Under the pieces are notes generated by a model. That model was not told where the DNA came from, ran no database searches, and worked only from the letters and a program-made list of their open reading frames with translations. This document shows positions 46,071 through 56,600 of a DNA stretch of 64,000 nt, in pieces. The stretch is from Kingdonia uniflora. Its lineage: Eukaryota > Streptophyta > Magnoliopsida > Ranunculales > Circaeasteraceae. The stretch's first letter is position 1, and the number at the start of each line of letters is the position of its first letter. The DNA lies in the NCBI GenBank assembly GCA_014058105.1, contig JACGCM010001497.1:1054001-1118000 (forward strand). The letters are read 5' to 3'. Position numbers and translations under genes: made by a program.

Positions 46071-47144
46071 TGAAGTGCTTAAGAAAATTAACGATAATGC
46101 ATACGTCATCTCCTTACCCGAAGGTTACAATATCTCATCTACGTACGTTCAATGTGGCAGACCTTTCTCCTTATTATGGTGACACGTATGATTCCCTTCA
46201 TTTTGAGAACTCGTGGGCGTGTTCTTTTCCACAATAGGAACATAATGCAGGGTCTTTAAATGATTAAGCCCAAATGCTTAGATGATTTTAATCTCATCCC
46301 TCTCCTAAGGTGTTTTGAAGTCTTACAATAAATTAAAGTATTTACAACTATGGGGGACTATCATACTTCTAAATTTATTAGGTTTTATTTTCTTTCTAGT
46401 TTTATTTGTTTCTAGATTAAGCTTAGGTCTAAATAATAGGATCCTTCTAATATGGAAATCATCTAGCTCTATTATAAATAGGCATGTAATAGTTTAGAGA
46501 TGAATTCAATCAAGATTAATAAAATTTCTCCCTTTATTATTTGTTCCTTGCAATCTCCTATATTTTTTCGATTCAAATCGCTTCCGCTACATGTTCTCTA
46601 TTAACAAATTTATAGAAGAAAATAAAGTTGCAGACCATGTTGCAAGTTTTAACCCTAATATATGGAGATTACATTGAAACCCTCCCAGCTGACTTCTCTA
46701 CTCAGCATACAAAGATTATGGATGATGATGTTGCAGGAGTTCTTTATTTGAGGATTTGATGCATGGGATCTTTGAGTTATTTGTGTTTGAGCTGGATTAG
46801 TTGTTCTTCTTTGCTATTCTTTACTTCTTACAGTTTATGCTTCTTTGGTGTTATTCTATTTAAGTCTTATTTGCTAGTGTTGTTGGGCTGTTTGGTTTTT
46901 TTGTTGTTGTGTTAGTTTGTTTTGTGTCTTGGGTGGTATTTGGGGTATGTTCCCTCTGCCTCCTTGGGGCTGTCTTTGTTGTTGGTTGTGTTTGTTTCTC
47001 CACATAGTGTTCAGGCTCTTCTTGGCCAGCTTGTTGGTGCTTTGAAGTTATCCCTACTTGTAACCTTTTTTTCTCTTTTTCTTTTATTTCATGTGGGTCT
47101 ATCCCCTAGCTTGCCTTACAAAAACAAAAACAAAAAAAAACTCC

Positions 47145-47254
47145 CCGCCGACAATGAATACAAGGACATACTATGTTTCCGCTTTATCGTTTATTGTGAT
47201 TATCGTATTAAGTCTTAGATCATCTTTAATATTTAGATATTGTCATGTTTTACA
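47145..47254 (+). repeat. 3' LTR of the copia element, right part
   Basis: From GCCGACAA onward this matches 6396-6534, including TTTCCGCTTTATCGTTTAT-like and TTTAGAT(A/T)TTGTCATGTT, and ends TTTTACA. TCTAG follows as the right target flank. Confidence 0.78.
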
Positions 47255-47404
47255 TCTAGTTCTAACTTCTTCTTTCTGGATGTCAAATATTATGGGAAAG
47301 CAATTCAAGAAGTTGGTTTTGCAGTTGAGAAAGCAATAATATTGTCTGCCCTTTAAAAGGAAATCAAATTTGCCAATTTTTCTAAACATAAGGTTTTTGA
47401 TAAG

Positions 47405-48528
47405 GGGAGCTTTATAAGCAAGGAGAAGTTTTAGTGTTTGCAAAGATACTAAAAATGTCCTGGAAGTTTTTGTGGAGGCAAGGATAAGGGTCCCACCAAG
47501 GAGTTTCTCTTTCCTCTTTCTCTCCTCCCTTCTCTCTAAAACTTTATTTCCTTTCTTTCTCTCTTTATTATGGCAGATGAAGCATTTGGTAGTGAATTTG
47601 TGACCTAAATTCTAAATTTAAATTGAGAATAAGCAAAATGTAAGGTTCTAGTAACGGCATGATCTGTTATGAGTAACGGCATCGTAGCTCCACCATCGAC
47701 TTTAAATTCTCGGATTAAAAAATCATCGATGAATGATTAGTCGGCTTTACTTTATTTCTCTTATAGAGTCGCCTTTTGTATAAATCTGATTGTTGATTAA
47801 ACCATAGTAACATCAACAATACCAACATTTTTGGCCTCAGTGCTTGCCTTGTCGAGAAATCTCAATATCGAAATAGTAACGATATTCTGAAATAGCAAAA
47901 CCATTGATAGCTGAAATTTGGTTTTAGTCCAAAGTTCTTATCAGTGATGCAAGACATGATCAAGAATGAGGTGATGGATTACATATGGACTTGAACACAA
48001 TAACGAGTATCTTTTGTAGGATTTTGACACTACAAAGATAGGTAGAGTTTGAAATTTCTCACTCTCTTAGTTAATGTTGTAGCAGCAGAATAGAGAATTC
48101 AATGGGGGAGAGAGTTCTTATTTTGTGTTCTCTGCAAGAGTAATGTCTATGTGTTTCTCTTCCGATCACCACATTAGTATTAGGGTTCTAGAACTCAGTC
48201 TAAGAAAAGGAAATCGCTCAAACTGAAACCCTATTTTTTACTTATTCTCAATTTAAATTTAGAATTTAGGTCACAAATTCGCTATTTTGATCATCGCAAT
48301 TTCGCAACTTCTACTCTTATTTTGATAGTCCACGTACCAATTGCTTCATCTGCCATAATAGAGAGAGAAAGAAAGGAAACAAAGTTTTAGAGAGATGAGA
48401 GGAGAGAAAGAGGAAAGAGAAACTCCTTGGTGGGACTGGGACCCTTATCCTGGCCTCCACGAAAACTTTTAGGAAGTTTTGTAGTATCCTTACAAACATT
48501 AAAACTTCTCCTTGCTTATAAAGCTCCC
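47405..48528. repeat. Large inverted repeat: two convergent copies of a gene-5'-end-like sequence
   Basis: The left arm (47405-47640, plus) and right arm (48528-48238, minus) match almost throughout, from GGGAGCTTTATAAGCAAGG to TAAATTTAAATTGAGAATAAG. Both contain a CT-rich run that ends in ATTATGGCAGATGAAGCA, which looks like a 5' untranslated region followed by a start codon. The frame after it stops soon (after about 12 codons in the left copy). The right arm holds an additional ~57-base segment (about 48290-48349). The spacer is about 600 bases with no gene. The arms do not resemble the nearby transposons. A transcript across both would fold into a long hairpin. Confidence 0.75.
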
Positions 48529-49264
48529 AATTTATAACCCTCCCTATCATTGATACAACCAACAAAATTCGCGGTGCATCATGAGAAAACCGTCCTTCTC
48601 AGTCATCACTGTCCCGTTTCCCTTATGCACCCAACCAAAAGGACAATTCCTTCCTTGAAGGCCGAGTTATTCCATTCCATTGTTGCTCTTTACATCCAAA
48701 AGCGGTTAGCAGCATTGCTAAAGAAGTTCCAATACTATCCATCGACTTTTCTCTTATAAAAAGAACAAGGATTATAGATTTCATCAATGAAAAATATATT
48801 GCCAATCTTTTAATTTTGTTTTAGATAAAGAAGGCAAAAATAAGATAATATCACACAAAATAAACTTGTATCATCCGTCCATAATCTTCTTCATCTCTCC
48901 GGCTTCACCCATCAGTTACTATTGTACTCGTACACACCCCAGCTTTCTCAGAACGTTCCCTTTCTCATTTAGACACTAGGTACATACAAACAAAAAGTGG
49001 CACTCAACAAGTAGTATAAATTAACATGCAATGACAAAGCCAGAGTATCACGAAAATATTTAACTTTCTTTAAATACGCCTAAGCATTTAAATCAAAATG
49101 ATTTATTGCCAACCTTGCACCTCTAATATTTCAAGAGTAACATCCCCAGTACCACCTCCACCACCTCTCCTCCATTTATACACAAAACATAAACCCCTCC
49201 TCTCACTCTCTCTATCTCTAGATTCATTTTCTCTCTCTACAATTCTAGAGACTAGAGAGAAACC
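48529..49264 (+). promoter_or_regulatory. Upstream region and 5' leader of the PMT gene
   Basis: Most of 48529-49090 shows no gene. A TATA-like TTTATACA lies at 49176-49183, about 85 bases before the start codon. It is followed by a CT-rich leader (about 49195-49255), as is common in plant genes. Transcription start not determined. Confidence 0.45.
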
Positions 49265-52200
49265 ATGGCATCTCTCCCAAGGTACCCCTGGAAGAAAACC
49301 AAACTCCACCCCATGGTCCTCATCCCTCTCCTATGCACCTTTTTTTACCTTCTAGGCGTTTGGCAACACCATGGATCCCCCACACTGAATCAAACCACTC
49401 CCAAAATCAGAACAGCAATGCTCACAAACTCTACCCACGTGTCCCTCGACTTCACAACACACCACACGGCGGAACAAGAAACACCAACGTTGCTGGTTCA
49501 GTATACCCCACCGTGTTCCGTGAAGTACAGTGAGTACACCCCCTGTGAAGATACCAATAGGTCCTTGAGTTTTCATAGAGACAGGCTTATTTACAGGGAG
49601 AGACATTGTCCCATAAAAAGTGACAAGTTACCATGTCGGGTCCCCGCCCCGTTTGGGTACAAAAGCCCATTTCCGTGGCCCGAGTGTCGCGATTTTGCTT
49701 GGTTTGCTAATGTGCCACATAAGCATCTGACGGTCGAGAAAGCGAATCAGAACTGGATCAAGTTTGACGGGGATCGGTTCAGGTTTCCTGGTGGTGGGAC
49801 CATGTTTCCGAATGGGGCTGATGCTTATATCGATGATATTGGGAGGCTCATTAACCTTAGGGATGGGTCTATCCGGACTGCCATCGACACCGGTTGTGGG
49901 GTATGTTTTATTTAAATAAATATTTCCCCCATTTTTATAATTATTTTGTAGATTCTTAGATATAAATTTGCCCTATTATATTTTCTCCGTTGAATTATAT
50001 ACATTGTCCTTGATGATTTATTTTTGCTGTCATTTTCAAGGATATTTTTGAAGTTTCATTGTATTTATATATGACCGCTATGATAGCATTGATAGGGCTC
50101 TCAATGACTTGGATTTGATTCAATCTTTTAATAAAGGATCAAGATCAAAAAATTATTGATCCTTAATTACCCGGGCCGTTAATAACCCGATTATTTACCA
50201 TGTTAGGTTTCATCATGACCCGATTCTTTAGAAACCCGGTCCCTTAATAAGGGTATATACCTATTAATTAGGTATAATAAATTTTTAACTTTGACTCTTA
50301 TTTTAGTATATAATACATTATTTTTATAGGTATATATTGTCATTTGTCATTTATATATATATGTTAAATGTCTAGTGTGCATAATTTATAAACATATGCT
50401 CTGTTGTTAATTGCTAGAACTTAATGGGACAATGACTGAAAAAATTTGAGTACGATTTATGCTTAACGAATCCGATCGGATTAAGATCGACTAAGATCCT
50501 GGCCGATCCAATTCATTGACGGCCCTAAGGCTATGATCATTTAGTGGAAAATCAAAATTTACTATTTATTGGGACATTATGGTAAATATTGCTAAATATT
50601 TGGTATTAATTGTCTAGGTGGCGAGTTGGGGAGCGTACTTATTATCGCGAAACATCTTAACGGTGTCGTTTGCGCCTCGAGATACTCATGAGGCTCAGGT
50701 GCAATTCGCTCTTGAACGAGGAGTACCGGCATTGATCGGAATTCTTGCGTCAATACGACTACCTTACCCTTCTAGAGCTTTTGATATGGCACATTGTTCT
50801 CGATGTCTCATTCCGTGGGGACAATATGGTAAATGACATATTAAAGTTATTATTATTGAATTTTGCTGAAACTTAATTATTTTTATTTTCCTAAATGTGA
50901 AAGATGGGCAGTACTTAATTGAAGTTGATCGTATTTTACGACCCGGGGGATACTGGATTCTGTCCGGGCCTCCGATTAATTGGAAACGACAGTGGAAGGG
51001 GTGGGAAAGAACTACCGAGGACTTAAACGCCGAGCACTCTGTGATTGAATCGGTAGCGAGGAGTCTCTGTTGGAAGAAAATAGTGGAGAAGGACGATATA
51101 GCAATTTGGCAGAAACCCACTAATCACATTCATTGCAAAATCAATAGAAAGGTTATAAGGAAACCACAGTTTTGTAGAGCACAAAATCCCGACGAGGCAT
51201 GGTACGTAGTACGTAATTACTAATTTACCCTTATATTTGACTTCATAATAGTTATTTTCAAAGATTAAATCGTAAAAGTGAAAACGTGACGTGATGACGA
51301 TTTAACTCAATTTCCGTTACAATGCTAATTTCTAGGTACACAAAGATGGACACATGCATAACTCCGCTCCCAGATGCCTACGACATAAAAGAAATTGCTG
51401 GTGGACAATTGAAAAACTGGCCTGAGAGATTGACCGCAACCCCGCCAAGAATTTTTAGCGGAAGTATCGAAGGAATTACGGAGAACACGTTCAAGGAAGA
51501 TGCGGAGCTTTGGAAGAAGAGAGTAACACATTACAAGTCTGTGAGCTATCAGTTAGGGCAGAAAGGACGGTATCGTAACTTGCTAGACATGAATGCGCAC
51601 TTGGGAGGATTTGCAGCTTCGCTTATTGACGATCCATTGTGGGTGATGAATGTTGTTCCTACAGACGCAAAAATCAACACATTAGGAGTCGTATTTGAAC
51701 GTGGCTTAATCGGAACATACCAGAATTGGTACGTTTTCAACAACCTTTACTATTGATAGTAGGTTGTTCACGTATTTGTATGGTTTAATCTGGTTTTAAG
51801 TGCGAAATTTTATTATTAACATCTTCTGTCGCATTTCAGGTGCGAAGCCATGTCTACTTATCCAAGAACATATGATCTTCTGCATGCAGATTCAGTTTTC
51901 AGTCTCTACAAAGATAGGTATTGACTATAAGATGCCTAAAATTTCCAACAAACAAATAATTTTACGTCTGTCAGAGAAACTGAATGATAAACTTACGATT
52001 GAATTTGTGTTGCAGATGCGAAATGGATGATATCTTGTTGGAGATGGACAGAATTCTAAGGCCGGAAGGGACAGTAATTATCAGAGAAGATATCGATATT
52101 TTGCAGAGAATAAAGAGTATCACGGACGGGTTTTTATGGGACAGTCGCATTGTTGACCACGAAGACGGTCCCCTTAACAGAGAGAAGCTCTTGTTTGCAG

Positions 52201-52271
52201 TGAAGTCCTATTGGACTGCCCCTCCGCCTTCATCTTCCGTAGATATAGATGAATCATTGAGAGGTTTCTAG
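49265..52271 (+). CDS. Probable methyltransferase PMT (PMT15/16/17 type), Golgi type II membrane protein
   Basis: Six exons give a 623-residue protein: 49265-49900, 50618-50828, 50904-51201, 51336-51728, 51840-51917 and 52016-52271. All introns are GT-AG and the phases agree. The N-terminus has a short basic cytosolic part and a membrane segment at about 18-33, then a variable lumenal stem with Asn-X-Ser/Thr sites (42, 55). The domain (DUF248) starts near 80 ([13 protein letters not shown]). [15 protein letters not shown] at the exon 1/2 joint is the SAM-binding motif, [13 protein letters not shown] is a family hallmark, and [16 protein letters not shown] follows. A second half contains [15 protein letters not shown] and [24 protein letters not shown] proteins of this family (QUA2, TSD2 relatives) are thought to methylate homogalacturonan in the Golgi. 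The substrate of this subgroup is not proven. No defect seen. Confidence 0.92.
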
Positions 52272-52601
52272 TAAGGTAGGGCTTTGTGACATGTTTTTAG
52301 TCTAGTAGAAATGTTGATTACTCATATTTTTTTACTTCAGCAATTCAGCTACTGTAAAAATATTCTTACATTTGATGAAATGAAATTACAAGTAATGTTT
52401 TACTAACTGAGGCTTGTTTCCGAGCATAATAGTTATACTTCTTTAAACACTTATTTACTATTAAGTCGACCTCACAACAATGTGATGTTGCACAGCCAGA
52501 GAGTAGATAACTCATGCAAGACTCATGGACCTCTTCTATAAATAAACATAAAGACTATAAGACTGAGACATCACAAACTAGCTGAAGAGAGATCAGTAGT
52601 A
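52272..52601 (+). promoter_or_regulatory. PMT 3' region and lipid-transfer gene promoter
   Basis: The first part is the PMT 3' untranslated region. A clear TATA box, TATAAATA, is at 52537-52544, about 60 bases before the ATG at 52602. No other element was recognised. Confidence 0.6.
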
Positions 52602-52989
52602 ATGGCAACCACCAAGTCCCCTGCATCTCTGCTGTGGTGTTCTTCAGCTGCATTGCTCATTGTAATGATGGGGCTAAGTACGCAGACGGTGACAGTACGA
52701 TCACAGCAATGTTCGGCGGAGCTGACCAACTTAAGCGTGTGTGCACAGTATGTGGTTCCAGGGCAACCTAACCTTGCCCCTAGTCCTGAATGTTGCTCTG
52801 CACTGCAACATGTTGATCAAACTTGCTTGTGCAACACCTTAAGGGTTGCTTCTCAGATGCCTTCTGCTTGCGGTCTTCCTGCACTCTCTTGTGGTTAATT
52901 TCTCTCTTAAATCTCCATATCCTTGTTCTAGACATTTATTGGCATTTTTATGACTATCTTGTGTGTATTTTTTCATGGCAGGTGCATGA
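52602..52989 (+). CDS. Secreted 8-cysteine lipid-transfer-like protein (anther FIL1/MEN-8 type)
   Basis: Two exons, 52602-52893 and 52982-52989, encode 99 residues ending SCGA. Residues 1-34 form a signal peptide with a hydrophobic core (LLWCSSAALLIVMMGL). The mature part has the eight-cysteine motif C-C-CC-CxC-C-C at 37, 47, 64, 65, 75, 77, 90 and 97. This fold binds lipids in a helical cage outside the cell. The sequence resembles small stamen/tapetum proteins of the FIL1/MEN-8 group, from which an anther role is inferred. The intron removes TTAATTT... through TTCATGGCAG, so splicing changes the end from SCG-stop to SCGA-stop; the unspliced mRNA would encode 98 residues. Introns just before the stop are common in plant lipid-transfer genes. 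A polyadenylation-like AATAAA is at 53013-53018. Confidence 0.88.
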
Positions 52990-53689
52990 GAGGGACATGG
53001 AATTGATGGCTTAATAAAACACGTGTTTTCCGATGTAATCTGCACCTGAGAAAATGTTGTGCAAGTTAGATAAAAGAATGAACTTAGTATTATTGATAAT
53101 AAAGGAACTATAATCCTCCTCTCACTGATGACTTAATTATGTGCATTATTCTGCTTTACGTTTATTCAAAGAGAAAAACACAAACACGCTCCAGAAAAGC
53201 GATTAAAGACCACTTCATATCAAACCAACTGATACCAAAATAGAGGTCTTTGTTTGTTCTCATTAGAAGCACTTAACAGCCGTAAACAATTCAAGCAAAG
53301 GCAAACTTTAGATAGACTCCTTAATAATAAACCTCATTGGAAGATCTGCCAAGGAAATATAACCGCATGAAACCTGAAATTTAATTTGTCTGAAGATTGG
53401 GCAGTCATTTGTTTCCAAGTCTTGACCAGGCTAAGGTTTGTTTAGGAAGGCGTATTTATCCATTTAGCAAGGCTAAGGTCTGTTAGGCGTAGCTATACAA
53501 CACATACCACAAAGTCCAGACCCAGCACTGTGTATTATGACTTTCAAACAATAAATTGGCAAGTAAAATACACCAATATATACAAATCCGTTTACGAACC
53601 AATCAAAGACCACCATGAACCCAAAAAAAAAATGCTATGGGAGTGAGTTTATCCTACTATTTTAAGTATTCAAGCTTCAATGTCGCAAT
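52990..53689. other. Spacer between convergent lipid-transfer and PUX genes
   Basis: Holds the 3' untranslated regions of the two convergent genes. AATAAA at 53013 serves the plus-strand gene. No other gene or repeat was recognised. Confidence 0.5.
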
Positions 53690-56600
53690 CTAAATCAACT
53701 CCAAGAACAGGGCTTCTTGTTTGCTAGTCAATCCTAAATCACTCAGAGAAAGTCTGCTCTCACCGTCGCTGAAAGCACGCCGAGGATATGGCCTCACCTG
53801 TATGTAAATACAAAATAAGACGACGGCATCAGAATAATAGGCAACACACTTTTTCCTAATATCAGAGACCAACAATAGATAGTACAGGTGATGATTCAGA
53901 ATATCACTATTGTTGTGGTAATACTAGTACAAAATATTTTCTTCTTTTTTACTTATATGACCCAAGTGATATCGACTTGGATAGAAAATCAAGAACTGAT
54001 TGCCAGAAATACATAAGTTTATAGTTCTCGTTGTATATAGGACATTTTTAGACAACAAATCCCACGTAATTAGCACTCTTTGGCTTACTCCCCAATGATG
54101 TCATTTTAAGACTTTGGACCTCATTCCATCATTTGGGACTGATAAAACCGTGAGTTGACAAGGTATTTGCACATATATTCGAGACTACTCTTTGGCCACA
54201 GTTTGTACCAAGCCCCATGTATAACATAACACGTCTTGTTGTTGACACAATTAACTACATCTACTCTCTGAGATCTAAATAATTAATCTATTGGTAGATA
54301 CTTCATATTCTCAAACTTAACTACCAATACGAAAACCACTTATCCCAATCCAAAATCACTTATGAAAACCATTTATATCCCCAATCTGAACCCTAAAACC
54401 ACTCTTCCCCAACACAGCACTCATCCCCTCGTTTAATGCCAAAACTGAATTTCAAGCTGGTGGTTTCTCTCACAAAATGGAACCCATCTATGGAAGAATA
54501 AAATTCGCAGGATGGGTCTGATCATGACGTTAAACCGTACAATTTTATGATATTTTCATAAACACTCCTTTCCCTTACTTAAACAAAGGAACATGATGAA
54601 GACATCGTTGCACCAAACATATTTGAAGGCTCTTTTGCCTACTATTGTATTCTTTTATATATTTTGCTTGTTATTATTTTGGCTTAATAAGAGGTCTTGT
54701 CGTCTAAATAAACTTAAATTTATCCATTATTTTTCTTAATAAACAAGGTTAACTTTATCCATTATTTTAGATTTTATTGCTTCCGAAAGAGCAATAGTCC
54801 TTAAAATTCGTAAAAGAGCGCAGTTTGCTCCTTGCAGTTTTTTTCGTCGTCCGTTCCATTCTGTCTCATACATAAGCTAGAAGAATTTTCCATTGCCGCA
54901 GTATAAAACCACTCCTGCCGCCAAGGATGACAAAAGGTCCAGATTCCCCTTCTGAATTCATATTTGATACTGCTATCAAAATATTTCAGCATTAGCCGCA
55001 TCCATAGGTGCTCGAGATGAGCACCTAAACCCCTCCCTCCTGCCGCAACCATAGAATCTGAAGATCGGAAGTGGCGTTATACATTGTATTTTTGGACAAC
55101 ATGGCAGTATCTTGAATCCCCAACAACACTTAATGTTTAATACTCTCCAATCTACACACACCATTATCAAAGATTATGGAGTTTCTCGAGCCCAATATCA
55201 GATCAAGACCATGGAGGGCTGAACTTTTCCCAATGCCAAATAGATCTTTCATATTAGCGTGACCCTCAACCACCAAAAATAGACTGTTAATACAAATCCA
55301 CAAAGCAACGGCAATCTTACACTCCTTAAAGAGATGATCCATATTCTCCTCAGCTTCCTTGCACTAACAGCACCAAGAGGCCAGATGCACACCTTTTTTC
55401 TTCACCTTACAGTTAGTGGTTGGATCTACTCTAAATCCAGTTCCACATAGCAACGCCAATCACCACCACAAATTTATATGCACCGCGTGTCCTGGTTTCT
55501 TTCAAATACCAATCCGACCCTAATCTAGGTTCACTAATAAAGAATCTGATCCAGGTGGACAAAATCAAAACTGAAGCATGTGGTGACACTCCCACTGATC
55601 CAACCCGATCCACCGAACCAAGGACAGACCCACTTTAGTCCAATGTCTCAATCCAGCCAATGGTTCAACCCTCGCATAGTGCAGTCATATACCAAAGGGC
55701 AATCTGCTATCAGTAAGACCCTGTCGAAAACTGTGAATCCAACTTGTATTTTAGCACCTCTCGGCCGAAATTTTGCTTTCGGATAAAGTGAATTGTCGAT
55801 CCCCTTTAGGCAACATTTGCATTCGATGACTGCTCAATTCTAGGAGTGAGAAGATTCAAATTTCATTACTAGCCGAATCCCGTGTCAAGCCACGGATAAC
55901 ATTTTCTAAAGCACGTTCTCTATACTACTTCAGGTGACATGTCTTCGGCACTGCCCATAAAGGAATTACAACAAATATTACACTCCGTTCTCATGTAAAC
56001 CTGTGAAGGTGTGTCTCGGCACACAAATAGGTTTTCCATTCTCTACGATACTCACGTTCAAATAAACTCTAACATCCCCTTCAAGTGTAACACCTAACTC
56101 CTCAACCGGAGAATGAAGAAACCACAGGTGTAGCCCAAATTATGATTCCAATTCCCCTAAATGCTATTGTGGTTGTTGTTGGTGATGTGCTTCTTGAAGC
56201 AAAATTAGTTAAATATCTCCACCAAAGAACTCACTAGCCAAAATCATCCCAATCCCCCCACCCACCACCCAATAGTACGTTTTATACAGCCCAACTACTC
56301 TTCATTTACCTCTCGGTGTGCATGTAGCACAACCTTCCCATATTCCACCATTTTCCTCCAGCTTTAGCAATTTATTCAACTTGCCTTCATGAATGTGTGT
56401 TTTCGCCCTAATTTCTCCGTTGTACTTCTTCAAGAGCCCTTTTAACTTTAATTTTGTTAATTTAATTGCTTGCCACGAAACACTACTTATGCCTTCAGCA
56501 TACATCCTCTTCTTCGATGCATTATTCCCAACCTACAACCCCTTCTATATTCATCCTTCAAGTCTCCGCTACCAAGTTCATCACAAATGACGATTCTCCT

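Larger units (their letters stand above)
42932..46591 (+). mobile_element. Ty3/gypsy element inside the LINE, gag deleted
   Basis: A direct repeat marks the LTRs: 42932-43118 (left, truncated) and 46243-46591 (right, 349 bp, ending GCTTCCGCTACA). Shared phrases include TTTAAATGATTAAGCCCAAA, GATGATTTTAATCTCATCCC and AAATTTATTAGGTTTTATTT-like runs. Pol lies between them on the plus strand. The left LTR breaks off and is directly followed by protease sequence, so the LTR end, primer site and gag are missing. No matching target duplication was found. Chromovirus-like by its pol motifs. Confidence 0.78.
42629..47140 (+). mobile_element. 5'-truncated LINE in the copia 3' LTR
   Basis: Two segments (42629-42931 and 46592-47140) surround a gypsy insertion. 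Before the insertion a LINE-type RNase H translation is visible (GVVLRDYRGTP, DGLIMAIKYRVPRVQFRCDF, VETFEIIHN). After it the expected continuation EENKVADHVASFNP appears near 46615-46660. A T/G-rich 3' region then leads to an A-rich tail ACAAAAACAAAAACAAAAAAAAA ending at 47140. That end and the truncated start fit a plant L1-type LINE. No clear target duplication was found; about 30 bases of the LTR are missing at the junction. Confidence 0.65.
6122..47254 (+). mobile_element. Outer Ty1/copia LTR retrotransposon, broken up by nested insertions
   Basis: The two LTRs are similar along their length: 6122-6534, and 42396-42628 continued at about 47145-47254. Internal coding pieces (gag, integrase, reverse transcriptase, RNase H) all read on the plus strand. 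A primer-binding site like initiator-tRNA-Met follows the left LTR. The flanks TCTAC and TCTAG are a near-perfect 5-bp target duplication. The element is interrupted by a MULE (6763-32029), two solo LTRs (33203-37174, 39931-41537) and a LINE (42629-47140). Removing these leaves internal segments 6535-6762, 32030-33202, 37175-39930 and 41543-42395. By eye the LTRs differ at roughly one base in eight to ten, so the insertion is old, and all frames are broken. The copia lineage was not assigned. Confidence 0.85.
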
